From: Bacteroides sp.
GTDB lineage: Bacteria > Bacteroidota > Bacteroidia > Bacteroidales > Bacteroidaceae
Length of the DNA: 38,032 nucleotides
Direction: 5' to 3'
Assembly: GCF_029057325.1 (NCBI RefSeq)
Contig: NZ_JAICZW010000029.1
Location: 1 to 38,032 of the forward strand
Positions 7,206-16,677 of this stretch are shown here, in pieces. The notes beneath the pieces are model-generated. The model did not search any database, was not told the DNA's origin, and saw only the letters and a list, made by a program, of their open reading frames with translations. How positions within the stretch are numbered: the stretch's first letter is position 1; each line of letters opens with the position of its first letter. The translations under genes were made by a program, and so were the position numbers.

Positions 7206-8591
7206 TCATTTGTTCTTAACTATTTGTGCCATAAACTCCGCTTCGCAGACCACCTTTTCGCCTACGAATACATATCCTTTCATGGTGGATACGCCACGGC
7301 GTATGGGAGCCATCAGCTCTACGCGGAAAATCAGCGTGTCGCCCGGCACTACTTTCTGGCGGAACTTCACGCCGTCTATTTTCATGAAGTAGGTGGAGTA
7401 GCGTTCCGGTTCGTCCACCGAGTTCAATACCAGCAGTCCGCCGGTCTGTGCCATGGCCTCTATCTGCAATACGCCGGGCATGACGGGTTCTTGCGGGAAG
7501 TGTCCTGTAAAGAAAGGCTCGTTGGAGGTGACGTTCTTTACACCTACGATGTAGTTGGCGCCAATTTCGATGACCTTATCCACCAATTGCATGGGATAGC
7601 GGTGGGGCAGGAGCTCGCGGATGCGGTTCACGTCCATGATGGGGGCGCGGTTGCAGTCGTATGCCGGTGCCTGAATCTCGTGCAGACGGATTTCCTTGCG
7701 CATCTGGCGGGCGAATTTGTTGTTGATGGTGTGTCCCGGACGAGTGGCGATGATGCGTCCCTTGATGGGCTTGCCAATCAGAGCGAGGTCGCCTATGACG
7801 TCGAGCAGTTTGTGGCGGGCACATTCGTTGGGCCATACCAGCGGTTTGTGGTTGATGTAGCCCAGTTGCTTGGCATCCATGTGGGGAACTCCCATGACAT
7901 CTGCCAGCTTGTCGTAGTTCTCTTGCGACATTTCGCGTTCGTAAATCACGATGGCATTGTCCAAGTCGCCGCCTTTGATGAGTCCTGCTTGCAGCAACGG
8001 TTCTATTTCACGCACAAATACGAACGTGCGGCTTGCTGCGATTTCGTCCTTGAACTTCATCATATCCTCCAGTGTGGCAAACTGGTTGGGAAGTATGTCC
8101 GAGTCGTATGATACCAGCACATTCAGGCTGAAGTTCTCATCCGGAAGCACAATGATGGAGGAGCCGGTTTTCTCGTCGCGGAATTCGATTTTAGACTTGA
8201 TGATATAGAAGTCTTTGACGGCATTTTGCTCTACGGTGCCTACACGCTCTATTTCGTTGACATAGTATTGGGCGCTTCCGTCCAGAATCGGGAATTCCGG
8301 TCCGTCCACTTGTATCAAGCAGTTGTCAATACCCAATGCGTAAAGGGCGGCCATGCCATGTTCCACGGTGCTTACCTTCACTCCGTTTTTGGAGAGTACG
8401 GTTCCGCGGGTGGTTTCGGTCACGTTGTCTGCAACGGCATCAATCATGGGCTGTCCGTCCAAATCCATACGTTGGATTTTGTAACCGTGATTATCCGGGG
8501 CAGGATTGAAAGTAACGGTCAGGTTAAGTCCCGTATGAAGACCTTTACCACTGAGTGAAAAACTGTCTTTCAGAGTCTTTTGTTTCAACAT
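7206..8591 (-). CDS. lpxC-fabZ: Bifunctional LpxC deacetylase / FabZ dehydratase
   Basis: 461 residues with two enzymes in one chain. Residues 1 to about 310 are UDP-3-O-acyl-GlcNAc deacetylase (LpxC): His78 in STVEHG and His260/Asp264 in RHKLLDVIGD are the expected zinc ligands, and His287 in RPGHTINN the catalytic His. Residues about 318-461 are a hot-dog-fold 3-hydroxyacyl-ACP dehydratase (FabZ), with LLPHRYPMQLVD, catalytic His364 in TGHFPQ and Glu378 in IEAMAQ. This fusion is known in Bacteroidetes and links the committed lipid A step to fatty acid elongation. LpxD lies only 3 nt upstream, so translation may be coupled. Confidence 0.95.
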   Translation of the reverse strand: MLKQKTLKDSFSLSGKGLHTGLNLTVTFNPAPDNHGYKIQRMDLDGQPMIDAVADNVTETTRGTVLSKNGVKVSTVEHGMAALYALGIDNCLIQVDGPEFPILDGSAQYYVNEIERVGTVEQNAVKDFYIIKSKIEFRDEKTGSSIIVLPDENFSLNVLVSYDSDILPNQFATLEDMMKFKDEIAASRTFVFVREIEPLLQAGLIKGGDLDNAIVIYEREMSQENYDKLADVMGVPHMDAKQLGYINHKPLVWPNECARHKLLDVIGDLALIGKPIKGRIIATRPGHTINNKFARQMRKEIRLHEIQAPAYDCNRAPIMDVNRIRELLPHRYPMQLVDKVIEIGANYIVGVKNVTSNEPFFTGHFPQEPVMPGVLQIEAMAQTGGLLVLNSVDEPERYSTYFMKIDGVKFRQKVVPGDTLIFRVELMAPIRRGVSTMKGYVFVGEKVVCEAEFMAQIVKNK

Positions 8592-8594
8592 TGG

Positions 8595-9635
8595 TTACTT
8601 ATTTAATTGTTGTTTAAGTTCATTCAGTTCTTTGCGGAGGGCGTTCACCTCCATATACATATCCGGCAATTTGCGGAACACCGCTTGCGACTTGAAGTAA
8701 GGTTTCATCTCCATGGGCGGAGTGCCAATCAGTTGGCTGCCTTCTTTCAGGCTGCCCGGTACGCCGGATTGTGCGCCGAGGTTCACCTTGTCGCCGATGT
8801 GGATATGTCCGGCAATACCCACTTGTCCGCCGAACATACACCATTCGCCTATCTTGGTGGAACCTGCTATGCCCACTTGCGCCGCCATGACGGTGTGCGA
8901 ACCTATTTCGTCGTTGTGTGCCACTTGAATCAGGTTGTCCAGTTTCACGCCGCTGTGCACGATGGTGGCTCCCATCGTGGCACGGTCCACACACGTATTC
9001 GCACCTATTTCCACGTTGTCTTCCAGTATGACGATGCCGATTTGGGGAATTTTCTCATATCCTTGGGGAGTCGGTGCGAAACCGAAACCGTCTGCGCCGA
9101 TGACGCAGCCTGCGTGGAGGATGCAATGATTGCCTACGCGGCAGTCGTGATAGATGGTTGCATTGGCATAGATGATGCAATCGCTGCCTATTTTGGCGCC
9201 ACTGCCCACCGTGGCGTGCGGATGAATGACGGTGTTGTCGCCCACTTCGGCATGGTCGCCAATGCAGGCAAAGGGTGCGATGTAAACATCTTTGCCGATT
9301 TTGGCTGTTTCGGCCACAAATGCCAACGGGTCTATTCCTGTGCGTTTGGGCTTGCTTTGCTCGTATAGGTTCAGCAGTTTGGCAAGACTTTCGTAAGCGT
9401 TATCCACCTTTATCAAAGTAGCTTTCACTTCCTGTTCGGGAACGAAATCTCTGTTTACCAAAACGATGCTTGACAGAGTCTCGTAGATATAGGGGGTGTA
9501 TTTAGGGTTGGATAGGAAAGAGATGGCACCTGGTATTCCCTCTTCTATTTTGGCAAAGGTATGTACGGTCGCATTTTCATCTCCAACAATTTCTCCTTGG
9601 ATAAATGTAGCGATTTGTTTAGCAGAAAACTCCAT
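8595..9635 (-). CDS. lpxD: UDP-3-O-acylglucosamine N-acyltransferase LpxD
   Basis: 346 residues, normal length. LpxD adds the second 3-hydroxyacyl chain to the LpxC product. An N-terminal uridine-binding domain (about 1-100) is followed by a hexapeptide left-handed beta-helix (IGKDVYI, VGDNTVI, IGSDCII). [10 protein letters not shown] puts the catalytic His at 240, matching His239 of E. coli. A C-terminal helix ([19 protein letters not shown]) fits the ACP-binding and trimer end. It precedes lpxC-fabZ in the operon. Confidence 0.95.
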   Translation of the reverse strand: MEFSAKQIATFIQGEIVGDENATVHTFAKIEEGIPGAISFLSNPKYTPYIYETLSSIVLVNRDFVPEQEVKATLIKVDNAYESLAKLLNLYEQSKPKRTGIDPLAFVAETAKIGKDVYIAPFACIGDHAEVGDNTVIHPHATVGSGAKIGSDCIIYANATIYHDCRVGNHCILHAGCVIGADGFGFAPTPQGYEKIPQIGIVILEDNVEIGANTCVDRATMGATIVHSGVKLDNLIQVAHNDEIGSHTVMAAQVGIAGSTKIGEWCMFGGQVGIAGHIHIGDKVNLGAQSGVPGSLKEGSQLIGTPPMEMKPYFKSQAVFRKLPDMYMEVNALRKELNELKQQLNK

Positions 9636-9718
9636 ATATTATTCTGTTAGATGGTTTCAATACGCAAATAACGGATTTTTTTTTTATATATCCTTGTCCG
9701 AAGGGGATTATTTTGTAT

Positions 9719-10948
9719 CTACTTATGCAAACGTTGGTAGCACAAGTAGTATTTTTTTACTTTTTTAGAGAGCAGGGGTAGATTGAACATATCCGAAGCG
9801 TCGGCAATGTTCTTGATGCTGCCGTCATTGTAAAGGATGTCAATACTATCGTCTGCCGCGTCGTACATGTTCTTTTCGATGCTGTAGGTAGAGACGAAAT
9901 AGCTTGTTTCGCTCAAGGGGATGTCCAGATATTTGCTGACTTGCATGCACAGCACTTTCTTCCACTCTTCGTTGGCAGGGGCGGTAGATACTTCCACTTT
10001 GAAGAGGTGACGGTTTACCATGCCTGTACTCAGGGTGGCGAGTGTCTTGTCGGGATGGCTGCTCCATACTTTGAGTGCTGTCCATATATCGTTGTCGTCC
10101 AGCTGGATGAAGTTTTCCAGGCATTCGGGGTTGTTATAGAAAGTTTCCCGGTTGATGTCGTTGTAGAGGAAGAATTTCAATGCGGGTGAGGCGAACAGTT
10201 CCGTGCCCTGGCTTGCAAGCTCCTTGGCACGTAGCAGGGCGCTGATCAGCATCTTCTCGTAGGCAACGGAGGTCTTGTGCAGATAGACTTGCCAGTACAT
10301 CAGCTGGCGGGCGGTGAGGAAGTTCTCGATGGAGTAGATGCCTTTGGCTTCCACCACCAGGTGGTCGTCTTTCACGTCGAGCATCTTGATGATGCGGGCA
10401 GAGCCGATGTTTCCTTCTATCACTCCCGTATAGTAGCTGTCGCGGCGCAGGTAGTCCAGACGGTCCATATCCAACTGCCCGCTGACCAATTGGTGCAGAA
10501 ACCGTTTCGGGTATTCATCTTTGAAGATGCGGATGGCAAGTGCCAGTTGTCCGTTCATCTCTTTGTTGATGCGTTCCATCAGCATCAGCGAAATGTCTTC
10601 GTGCGAGACGCCGCGGACGATGGTGTTCTCCAGCACGTGCGAGAAGGGACCGTGCCCGATGTCGTGCATCAGGATGGCGGCCTCTACGGCTTCCGCCTCG
10701 CTGTCGAAGATGAAATTGCCTTTGGCGGTGAGGTGCTGTATGGCTTCGCTCATCAGGTGGAACGCTCCCAGCGAGTGCTGGAACCGTGTGTGCTGCGCAC
10801 CGGGATAGACCACGGAAGAGAGTCCTAATTGCTTGATGCGGCTCAGGCGTTGCAAGAGGGGATGCTGTACGATGTCGTACAACAATCCTTTGGGGATATG
10901 GATGAACCCGAACACCGGGTCGTTGATGATTTTACGTTCGTAGGACAT
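9719..10948 (-). CDS. HD-domain phosphohydrolase (dGTPase/SAMHD1-like)
   Basis: 409 residues. Metal-binding HD signature: His58 in RFQHSLG, His95-Asp96 in AILMHDIGHGPFSH, and a later QLDMDRLDYLRRDSYYTG, the order seen in dNTP triphosphohydrolase-like HD proteins. Members of this family in Bacteroidetes sit next to lpxD, as here. Predicted cytoplasmic; a nucleotide or phosphate-ester substrate is likely, but specificity cannot be read. About 80 nt separates it from lpxD. Confidence 0.85.
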   Translation of the reverse strand: MSYERKIINDPVFGFIHIPKGLLYDIVQHPLLQRLSRIKQLGLSSVVYPGAQHTRFQHSLGAFHLMSEAIQHLTAKGNFIFDSEAEAVEAAILMHDIGHGPFSHVLENTIVRGVSHEDISLMLMERINKEMNGQLALAIRIFKDEYPKRFLHQLVSGQLDMDRLDYLRRDSYYTGVIEGNIGSARIIKMLDVKDDHLVVEAKGIYSIENFLTARQLMYWQVYLHKTSVAYEKMLISALLRAKELASQGTELFASPALKFFLYNDINRETFYNNPECLENFIQLDDNDIWTALKVWSSHPDKTLATLSTGMVNRHLFKVEVSTAPANEEWKKVLCMQVSKYLDIPLSETSYFVSTYSIEKNMYDAADDSIDILYNDGSIKNIADASDMFNLPLLSKKVKKYYLCYQRLHK

Positions 10949-11014
10949 GGCTGAATGTTTGCCGGTAAAGGTAATTCTTTTTTGGGGGGAGACAGCTAAA
11001 TGCGGGCAGATTTC

Positions 11015-11749
11015 TTACATCGCTTTGAATGCCTCTTGCACCTCCTCCCACTTGTCGCAGAATGCCTGCATGGAGGGGAACAGCAGATTGGCACCTGCAT
11101 CCAGCAACACTTGCCCGTCTATCGGTCCCGTATTGACGGCTATGGTGAAGATGCCTGCCGCTACTCCGGCCTGCACGCCGATGGGGGCATTCTCCACGAC
11201 GATGGCTTCGTGGGCTTCGACACCAGCTTTCTCCAATCCCATCAGATAGGGTTCGGGATGGGGTTTCCCGTATTTCACGTCGAAGGCGGTAACCATGTGT
11301 TCGGGCCGGAACATGCCGGGAAAGTGATGGGAAAGGCGGTTCAACAGAGAGTGTTGTCCCGAACCGGTGACAAGTACCGGTGTCAGTCCCGCCGCTTTTA
11401 CTTTCTGCAAGGTTTCCCAGGCTCCGGGCATACGGTCCGGTTCGGGATGCGTGCTGAATTCCAAGCTTTTCTCCGCATAGATGCTTTCTATCATTTCGGG
11501 CGTGGCATCTGTGCCGTATTGCCGTTGATAGACCAAGTTGATGGTGGCGGCACCGGTGCGTCCTTCGTGCATATAGGCCTCCTCGCGGCTCAGGTGCAGG
11601 CCATGACGTTCCATGACTTTGTGCCAGGCATCTGCATGATAAGGCATGGAGTTGAACAATACGCCATCCATATCGAAAAGAACAGCTTTCAGGTGGATGT
11701 GAGCGTGTCCGTGCTTCTCCAGATAGCGGGCAATGGTTTCTTTGAACAC
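11015..11749 (-). CDS. HAD-superfamily phosphatase, beta-phosphoglucomutase-like
   Basis: 244 residues starting at GTG (11747-11749); no ATG fits before the catalytic motif. HAD motif I is LKAVLFDMDGVLFNSMPYHADAW, motif II is in VLVTGSGQ, and motif IV is IVVENAPIGVQAGVAAG. The helical cap after motif I resembles beta-phosphoglucomutase and 2-deoxyglucose-6-phosphatase-like enzymes. A sugar-phosphate substrate is plausible, and pgi is the adjacent upstream gene, but specificity is not certain. Confidence 0.85.
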   Translation of the reverse strand: MFKETIARYLEKHGHAHIHLKAVLFDMDGVLFNSMPYHADAWHKVMERHGLHLSREEAYMHEGRTGAATINLVYQRQYGTDATPEMIESIYAEKSLEFSTHPEPDRMPGAWETLQKVKAAGLTPVLVTGSGQHSLLNRLSHHFPGMFRPEHMVTAFDVKYGKPHPEPYLMGLEKAGVEAHEAIVVENAPIGVQAGVAAGIFTIAVNTGPIDGQVLLDAGANLLFPSMQAFCDKWEEVQEAFKAM

Positions 11750-11756
11750 TTGTTTA

Positions 11757-11873
11757 ATTGAAAATTGAGAATTAAAAATTAAGAGATAGAGAATAAATTG
11801 AGAATTGAAAAACAGCTTTTACGCACTTACCACGCAGCCATTTCTCAATTCTCAATTTTCAATTTTTAATTTA
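11757..11873. repeat. AT-rich stem-loop (ATTGAAAATTGAGAATT family) between the HAD gene and pgi
   Basis: ATTGAAAATTGAGAATT at 11757-11773 is perfectly complementary to 11847-11863. Further partial copies (AATTGAGAATTGAAAA) lie inside. The same motif family appears at 30166-30193 between gmk and nadD and, in degenerate form, in the gpsA-lysS gap. Confidence 0.65.
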
Positions 11874-13211
11874 TTACAGTCTGGCCTGGATGGCTTTTGA
11901 CTCTTCCTCATAGCCGGGTTTGTTCAGCAGGGCGAACATGTTCTTTTTGTAGGCCTCTACGCCCGGTTGGTTGAACGGGTTCACGCCAAGCAGATAGCCG
12001 CTGATGCCGCAAGCCTTCTCGAAGAAGTAGAGCAGGCCGCCGATGCTTTCTTCGTTCAGTGCGGGGATGACGATGCGCATGTTGGGCACACCACCGTCCA
12101 CGTGGGCGAGCTGTGTTCCCAGTTCGGCCATCTTGTTCACTTCGTCCACGTGCTTGCCGGCGAGGAAGTTCAGGCCGTCCAAGTTGGCTTCGTCCGAAGG
12201 AACTTGCAGGGAGTGCTGTGTCTTTTCTACGGAGATGACGGTTTCATAGATGGTGCGTTCGCCTTCTTGAATCCATTGTCCCATGGAGTGCAGGTCGGTA
12301 GAGAAGTCAACGGCAGCGGGGAAGATGCCTTTGTTTTCCTTGCCTTCCGATTCGCCGTAGAGCTGCTTCCACCATTCGCTTACGTAGTGCAGTTTGGGGT
12401 TGAAGTTTACGAGGATTTCAATCTTCTTTCCGTCCTTGTAGAGTTCGTTGCGGGTAGCTGCATAGATGGCGGCGGGATTCTCGGCAAATGGTACGTCGGC
12501 ACCACAAGCCTTCTCCATGGCAACGGCACCGGCTACCAGCTTCTCTATATCAAATCCTGCTACGGCGATGGGCAGCAAGCCTACCGGAGTCAGTACGGAG
12601 AAACGTCCGCCTACGTTGTCGGGGATGATGAACGATTTGTAGCCTTCGTTGTCGGCAGTGACACGTGCGGCGCCTTTCTTGGCATCCGTGATGGCGACGA
12701 TCACCTTCTTGGCCATCTCTTTGCCGCGTTGGTCTTCGCATTGCTTTTTCAGCAGGCGGAAGGCCAGGGCTGTTTCAGTAGTGGTTCCTGATTTGGAGAT
12801 ATTGATGACACCGAATTTCTTGTCTTTCAGGTATTCGGTCAGTTCGTACAGATAATCTTCACCGATGTTGTGTCCTGCATAGAGGATGACGGGAGCCGTC
12901 TTCTTGTCTTGCAACCAAGTGAAGCTGTTTGACAGCGCCTCAATCACCGCACGTGCGCCAAGGTAGCTTCCGCCGATGCCGGCAACGACTACGACTTCGC
13001 AGTTCTCACGCAATACCTGTGCGGTAGCTTTCAGATCGTCCAGGTGTTCTTGGGTAATGGAAGAGGGGAGGTGCAACCAACCTAAAAAGTCATTACCCAG
13101 GCCTGTGCCATTTTCTAACGCTTCCTGTGCAGCCTTTACTTGGGCTTCATAAGCGAAAACGTTCTCTTTGGAAATGAATCCAAAAGTCTTTTCAATGTTT
13201 AAACTAATCAT
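11874..13211 (-). CDS. pgi: Glucose-6-phosphate isomerase
   Basis: 445 residues, the short Bacteroidetes/Firmicutes-like form. Interconverts glucose-6-phosphate and fructose-6-phosphate in the cytoplasm. Visible SIS-fold motifs are [33 protein letters not shown] (phosphate-binding) and [16 protein letters not shown], which is the PGI signature. The later [15 protein letters not shown] and the C-terminal [21 protein letters not shown], containing the conserved active-site Lys region, are also standard. It follows gpsA, separated by a strong palindromic repeat. Confidence 0.96.
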   Translation of the reverse strand: MISLNIEKTFGFISKENVFAYEAQVKAAQEALENGTGLGNDFLGWLHLPSSITQEHLDDLKATAQVLRENCEVVVVAGIGGSYLGARAVIEALSNSFTWLQDKKTAPVILYAGHNIGEDYLYELTEYLKDKKFGVINISKSGTTTETALAFRLLKKQCEDQRGKEMAKKVIVAITDAKKGAARVTADNEGYKSFIIPDNVGGRFSVLTPVGLLPIAVAGFDIEKLVAGAVAMEKACGADVPFAENPAAIYAATRNELYKDGKKIEILVNFNPKLHYVSEWWKQLYGESEGKENKGIFPAAVDFSTDLHSMGQWIQEGERTIYETVISVEKTQHSLQVPSDEANLDGLNFLAGKHVDEVNKMAELGTQLAHVDGGVPNMRIVIPALNEESIGGLLYFFEKACGISGYLLGVNPFNQPGVEAYKKNMFALLNKPGYEEESKAIQARL

Positions 13212-13232
13212 AATATTCGAATTTAGGAGAAA

Positions 13233-13390
13233 GCCTCTCCCCCAACCCCTCCCCCGTAGGGAGGGGGGAGTGTGTGGTTACTCCGGTTTATATCGTATAA
13301 TCTATCTATTCTCCTTTCTCCCATTAATTCTCTCCCATTTTCTGTCTATCTCTATTCCCCTCCCTACGGGGGAGGGGTTAGGGGAGAGGC
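13233..13390. repeat. Palindromic element with 34-bp C/G-rich inverted repeats between pgi and gpsA
   Basis: The left arm 13233-13266 and the reverse complement of the right arm 13357-13390 agree at 33 of 34 positions. They enclose about 90 bp of T/C-rich DNA. Each arm also holds its own hairpin (CCCCTCCC, 5 nt, GGGAGGGG). The right arm ends 3 nt from the gpsA stop codon. Transcribed from gpsA into pgi it would fold into a very stable structure. No transposase or clear target duplication is seen. Confidence 0.8.
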
Positions 13391-13393
13391 TCC

Positions 13394-14389
13394 TTACCTC
13401 AACGAGTCTGTCAGCAACTTAATCTCTATCATCGGCGAGATGCGCTCATATAGAATGTTATAGACCGCATCTACAATCGGCATGTTGACGTGATAGTGCT
13501 TGTTGATTTCCTTGATACACTTTGTTCCGTAATATCCTTCGGCGATCATCTCCATCTCTATCTGGGCACTTTTCACGGAGTAGCCTTTGCCGATCATCGT
13601 GCCGAACGTGCGGTTGCGGCTGAAGTTGGAGTAGCCCGTCACCAGCAAGTCTCCCAGATAAACAGAATCGTTGACGTTTCTGTTCAGCGGGTGGACGGTT
13701 TGCAGAAAGCGGTTCATCTCCTGTATGGCATTGGACACCAGTACGGCCTGGAAGTTGTCGCCATACTTCAAGCCGCTGCATATTCCGGCGGCAATGGCAT
13801 ACACGTTCTTCAATACGGAGCTGTATTCAATGCCCGCCACGTCGTCGCTGACGGAGGTCTTGATATAGGTACTTGCCAGGTTGCGTGCGACAAGGCAAGC
13901 CTTGTCGGTATCCGGACAAGCGATGGTCAGGTAAGAGAGGCGTTCCAAAGCTACTTCCTCCGCATGGCAGGGACCTGCCAGTACGGCGATGTTCTTTGCC
14001 GGTACGCCATATTCTTTGGTGAAATACTCCGAGACAATCAGGTTGTCGTCGGGCACGATACCTTTGATGGCCGTGATGATGAATTTATCCTTGATTTTGG
14101 TTTTCAGCTTCTTCAAGTGATTCTTCAGATAGGGAGAAGGCGTCACGAAGATAAGCGTGTCGGACTCTTTCACCACCTCGTTGATGTTAGAATTGAAGTT
14201 GATGCGTTTGGTGTCGAACTTAACGCCCGTCAGGTAGGCCGGGTTGTGTCCCAGTCGTTTGAAGTCGGCGATACGGTCATCGCGTCTCATATACCAATTT
14301 ATCGACTCAGCCTGCTCCAGCACCATTTTTGCAATGGCTGTCGCCCAACTTCCTCCGCCCATAATGGCTATCTTACCGGGTAGTTTCAT
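13394..14389 (-). CDS. gpsA: Glycerol-3-phosphate dehydrogenase [NAD(P)+]
   Basis: 331 residues. Makes sn-glycerol-3-phosphate from dihydroxyacetone phosphate for phospholipid synthesis. The N-terminal Rossmann motif is IAIMGGGSWATAIAKM. LIFVTPSPYLKNHLKKL, AVLAGPCHAEEVALERLSY and the C-terminal-domain segment GIEYSSVLKNVYAIAAGICSGLKYGDN with its catalytic Lys are typical. It lies between lysS and pgi on the same strand. Confidence 0.95.
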   Translation of the reverse strand: MKLPGKIAIMGGGSWATAIAKMVLEQAESINWYMRRDDRIADFKRLGHNPAYLTGVKFDTKRINFNSNINEVVKESDTLIFVTPSPYLKNHLKKLKTKIKDKFIITAIKGIVPDDNLIVSEYFTKEYGVPAKNIAVLAGPCHAEEVALERLSYLTIACPDTDKACLVARNLASTYIKTSVSDDVAGIEYSSVLKNVYAIAAGICSGLKYGDNFQAVLVSNAIQEMNRFLQTVHPLNRNVNDSVYLGDLLVTGYSNFSRNRTFGTMIGKGYSVKSAQIEMEMIAEGYYGTKCIKEINKHYHVNMPIVDAVYNILYERISPMIEIKLLTDSLR

Positions 14390-14401
14390 ATCGAAATTAA
14401 T

Positions 14402-14493
14402 AATTAAAAATTAAAAGAGAGGGAAAGGAGTGCTTTCCCCCCTCTTCTTGTCTTTCTTACTTATTTAATTCTTTACTTCTTTAATTTTTAATT
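14402..14493. repeat. AT-rich stem-loop in the gpsA-lysS gap, overlapping the lysS stop codon
   Basis: AATTAAAAATTAAA (14402-14415) is perfectly complementary to 14480-14493. The loop holds a second short pairing (GGGAAAGGAG with CTTTCCCCCC-type sequence). The right arm overlaps the last codon and stop of lysS. Confidence 0.6.
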
Positions 14494-16218
14494 CTTAATT
14501 CGCTCAATCCAACCCGCCACATCGTTGACACTGGGGTTCGTCAGTTCCAATTTATATTTCTTGTTGATGCCGCAGATGTCCATGTGGAGTTTTTGCGGGT
14601 TCACGTCTTTCATGTCGCTTACCAGGTTGTAGCCTGCTTTCTGGATGACGGGCACCCACTCTTCGGCGATGCCCAATTCCATAAATTTGGAGGGAGCGTC
14701 CTTCAGAGTCACTTTCTCCGGGCGCATCTGTGGGAAGAAGAGCACTTCTTGGATGAAAGGCTTGCCTGTCATCAACATCGTCAGACGGTCGATGCCGATG
14801 CCGATACCCGATGTGGGAGGCATGCCGTATTGCAGTGCCTTCAAGAAGTCCTGATCGATGAACATGGCCTCGTCGTCGCCCTTCTCGCTCAAACGGAGCT
14901 GCTCTTTGAAGCGCTCTTCTTGGTCTATCGGGTCGTTCAGCTCGCTGTAGGCGTTGGCCAGCTCCTTGCCGTTCACCATCAGCTCGAAGCGTTCGGTCAG
15001 TCCCGGTTTGCTGCGGTGCATCTTGGTCAGCGGGCTCATTTCCACGGGGTAGTCGGTGATGAAGGTCGGCTGTATGAAGGTGCCTTCGCAGAATTCGCCG
15101 AAGATTTCGTCTATCAGCTTGCCCTTGCCCATGGTGTCGTCAATCTCCATCTTCAGTTCCTTGCAGATTTGGCGGATTTCGTCCTCGCTCTTTCCTTCGA
15201 GGTCGTAGCCGGTCTTCTCCTTGATGGCTTCCAGAATGGGCAGACGGCGGTAGGGAGCCTTGAAGCTGATGGTCTTGCCGTCTATCACGCTTTCGGTGCA
15301 GCCGTTTACGGCGATGCAGATGCGTTCCAGCAGTTTCTCGGTGAAGCTCATCATCCAGTTGTAGTCCTTATATTGCACGTAGAGTTCTACGCAGGTGAAC
15401 TCGGGGTTATGGTTCTTGTCCATGCCCTCGTTGCGGAAGTTCTTGCCTATTTCATATACGCCTTCAAAACCGCCTACAATCAGTCGCTTCAGGTAAAGTT
15501 CGGTAGCGATGCGCAGGTAGAGGTCCATATCCAGCGAATTGTGGTGCGTGATGAAGGGGCGTGCGCTGGCTCCGCCGGGGATGGATTGCAGGATGGGTGT
15601 CTCTACTTCCGTATAGCCGGCCTCGTCCAGTACGGCACGCATCGTGCTGATGATTTTGGCGCGTTTCAGGAAGGTGTCCTTCACGCCGTCGTTCACGATG
15701 AGGTCCACGTAGCGTTGGCGGTAGCGCAGTTCGGGGTCTTCAAAAGAGTCGTAGGCAACACCGTCCTTATACTTAACGATGGGCAGCGGTTTCAGGCTCT
15801 TGGAGAGCACGGTCAGCTTCTTGGCGTGGATGCTGATTTCGCCCATCTGGGTGCGGAACACGAAGCCTTCGATGCCGATGAAGTCGCCCAGGTCGAGCAA
15901 ACGTTTGAACACGGTGGTGTACATTTCCTTGTTCTCTTCCGGGCAGATGTCATCGCGGGTGATATAGACCTGGATGCGTCCTTTGGAGTCCTGCAATTCG
16001 ATGAAAGAGGCTTTTCCCATGATGCGTCGGCTCATCATACGTCCGGCTACGGACACTTGGCGAGGTTCTGCATCGTCTTTGAATTCAGCTTTGATATCGG
16101 TAGAGAAAGCATTGGTTACATACTCTGCTGCGGGATAGGGTTCGATGCCCATCGCGCGAAGTTCATTCATGCTGTTGCGGCGAATGATTTCCTGTTCACT
16201 TAGTTCTAATACGTTCAT
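14488..16218 (-). CDS. lysS: Lysyl-tRNA synthetase (class II)
   Basis: 576 residues from the chosen start. The N-terminal OB fold binds the anticodon ([34 protein letters not shown]). Class II motif 1 lies near [28 protein letters not shown], motif 2 at [15 protein letters not shown], and motif 3 at [13 protein letters not shown]. An in-frame ATG at 16231-16233 would add MKHSD, but the promoter just upstream predicts a transcript start near 16239, leaving only about 6 nt. ATG 16216-16218 ([15 protein letters not shown]) is therefore preferred. The last residues (RIKN) and the stop come from an AT-rich repeat. Confidence 0.95.
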   Translation of the reverse strand: MNVLELSEQEIIRRNSMNELRAMGIEPYPAAEYVTNAFSTDIKAEFKDDAEPRQVSVAGRMMSRRIMGKASFIELQDSKGRIQVYITRDDICPEENKEMYTTVFKRLLDLGDFIGIEGFVFRTQMGEISIHAKKLTVLSKSLKPLPIVKYKDGVAYDSFEDPELRYRQRYVDLIVNDGVKDTFLKRAKIISTMRAVLDEAGYTEVETPILQSIPGGASARPFITHHNSLDMDLYLRIATELYLKRLIVGGFEGVYEIGKNFRNEGMDKNHNPEFTCVELYVQYKDYNWMMSFTEKLLERICIAVNGCTESVIDGKTISFKAPYRRLPILEAIKEKTGYDLEGKSEDEIRQICKELKMEIDDTMGKGKLIDEIFGEFCEGTFIQPTFITDYPVEMSPLTKMHRSKPGLTERFELMVNGKELANAYSELNDPIDQEERFKEQLRLSEKGDDEAMFIDQDFLKALQYGMPPTSGIGIGIDRLTMLMTGKPFIQEVLFFPQMRPEKVTLKDAPSKFMELGIAEEWVPVIQKAGYNLVSDMKDVNPQKLHMDICGINKKYKLELTNPSVNDVAGWIERIKN

Positions 16219-16245
16219 ATCGCTATGTTTCACTCAATTTGGGGA

Positions 16246-16276
16246 CAAAAGTACGAAACATTTTTCAGATAGCGAA
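16246..16276 (-). promoter_or_regulatory. Bacteroides-type promoter for lysS
   Basis: On the minus strand TTCG (16273-16276) is followed after exactly 19 nt by TACTTTTG (16246-16253). The -7 element matches TAnnTTTG fully and the -33 element has one mismatch. The expected transcript start is near 16239. Confidence 0.7.
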
Positions 16277-16434
16277 CCTTTTTGGTAAATAAAGCGACTA
16301 AAAGCGGGGCATAATCTCTTGCCCAGACTTTTTGTGAACGCTTGCCTCGCATGTCCGAAGCCCGTAGTGAGACTGCTTCAGCTACGGAACAAACGTGTAT
16401 AACATACGTTATAAAGATGCTTTACATAGGAGGA

Positions 16435-16528
16435 AAAGTTCATCTCGCGTGCTGAGATATACATCTCGTGCGCCGGGATGCACATCTCAGCAGGCGAGAT
16501 GTATATCTCAGCACGCGAGATGAACTTT
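16435..16528. repeat. Perfect 34-bp inverted repeat with nested CATCTC/GAGATG motifs
   Basis: The left arm 16435-16468 and the right arm 16495-16528 are perfect reverse complements around a 26-nt centre (16469-16494). The arms contain repeated CATCTC and GAGATG/GAGATAT blocks, and the centre holds further copies (GATGCACATCTCAGC). It lies between the divergent lysS and MATE promoters, about 90 bp upstream of the MATE -33 element. The rest of the 450-bp gap has no gene that I can support; a weaker dyad CCGTAG/CTACGG lies at 16369-16387. Confidence 0.85.
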
Positions 16529-16616
16529 AAGAAGGGGCTTTTGCCTTTTTCCCTCGTATGAAAGCAGGCTTTGTCTGCCGGGTATATCGTTCTTTCTACT
16601 AATGTCTGCTAAATAG

Positions 16617-16648
16617 TTTGTCTGCATTTTGAGTTTTGAGTACCTTTG
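16617..16648 (+). promoter_or_regulatory. Full-consensus Bacteroides promoter for the MATE gene
   Basis: TTTG (16617-16620), 20 nt, TACCTTTG (16641-16648): a full match to the vegetative consensus. The predicted start near 16655 leaves a leader of about 23 nt before ATG 16678. Confidence 0.8.
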
Positions 16649-16677
16649 CACCCGTAAAAAGTAAATAGGTATATAGT

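Noticed and set aside
14584-16203. A 539-residue open frame on the plus strand
   Set aside because: It is entirely antisense to lysS, its translation has no recognizable domain, and long antisense frames are expected opposite genes with this codon usage.
16435-16528. Invertible switch like the one before susC
   Set aside because: The centre is only 26 bp and contains no promoter, so inversion would change nothing obvious.
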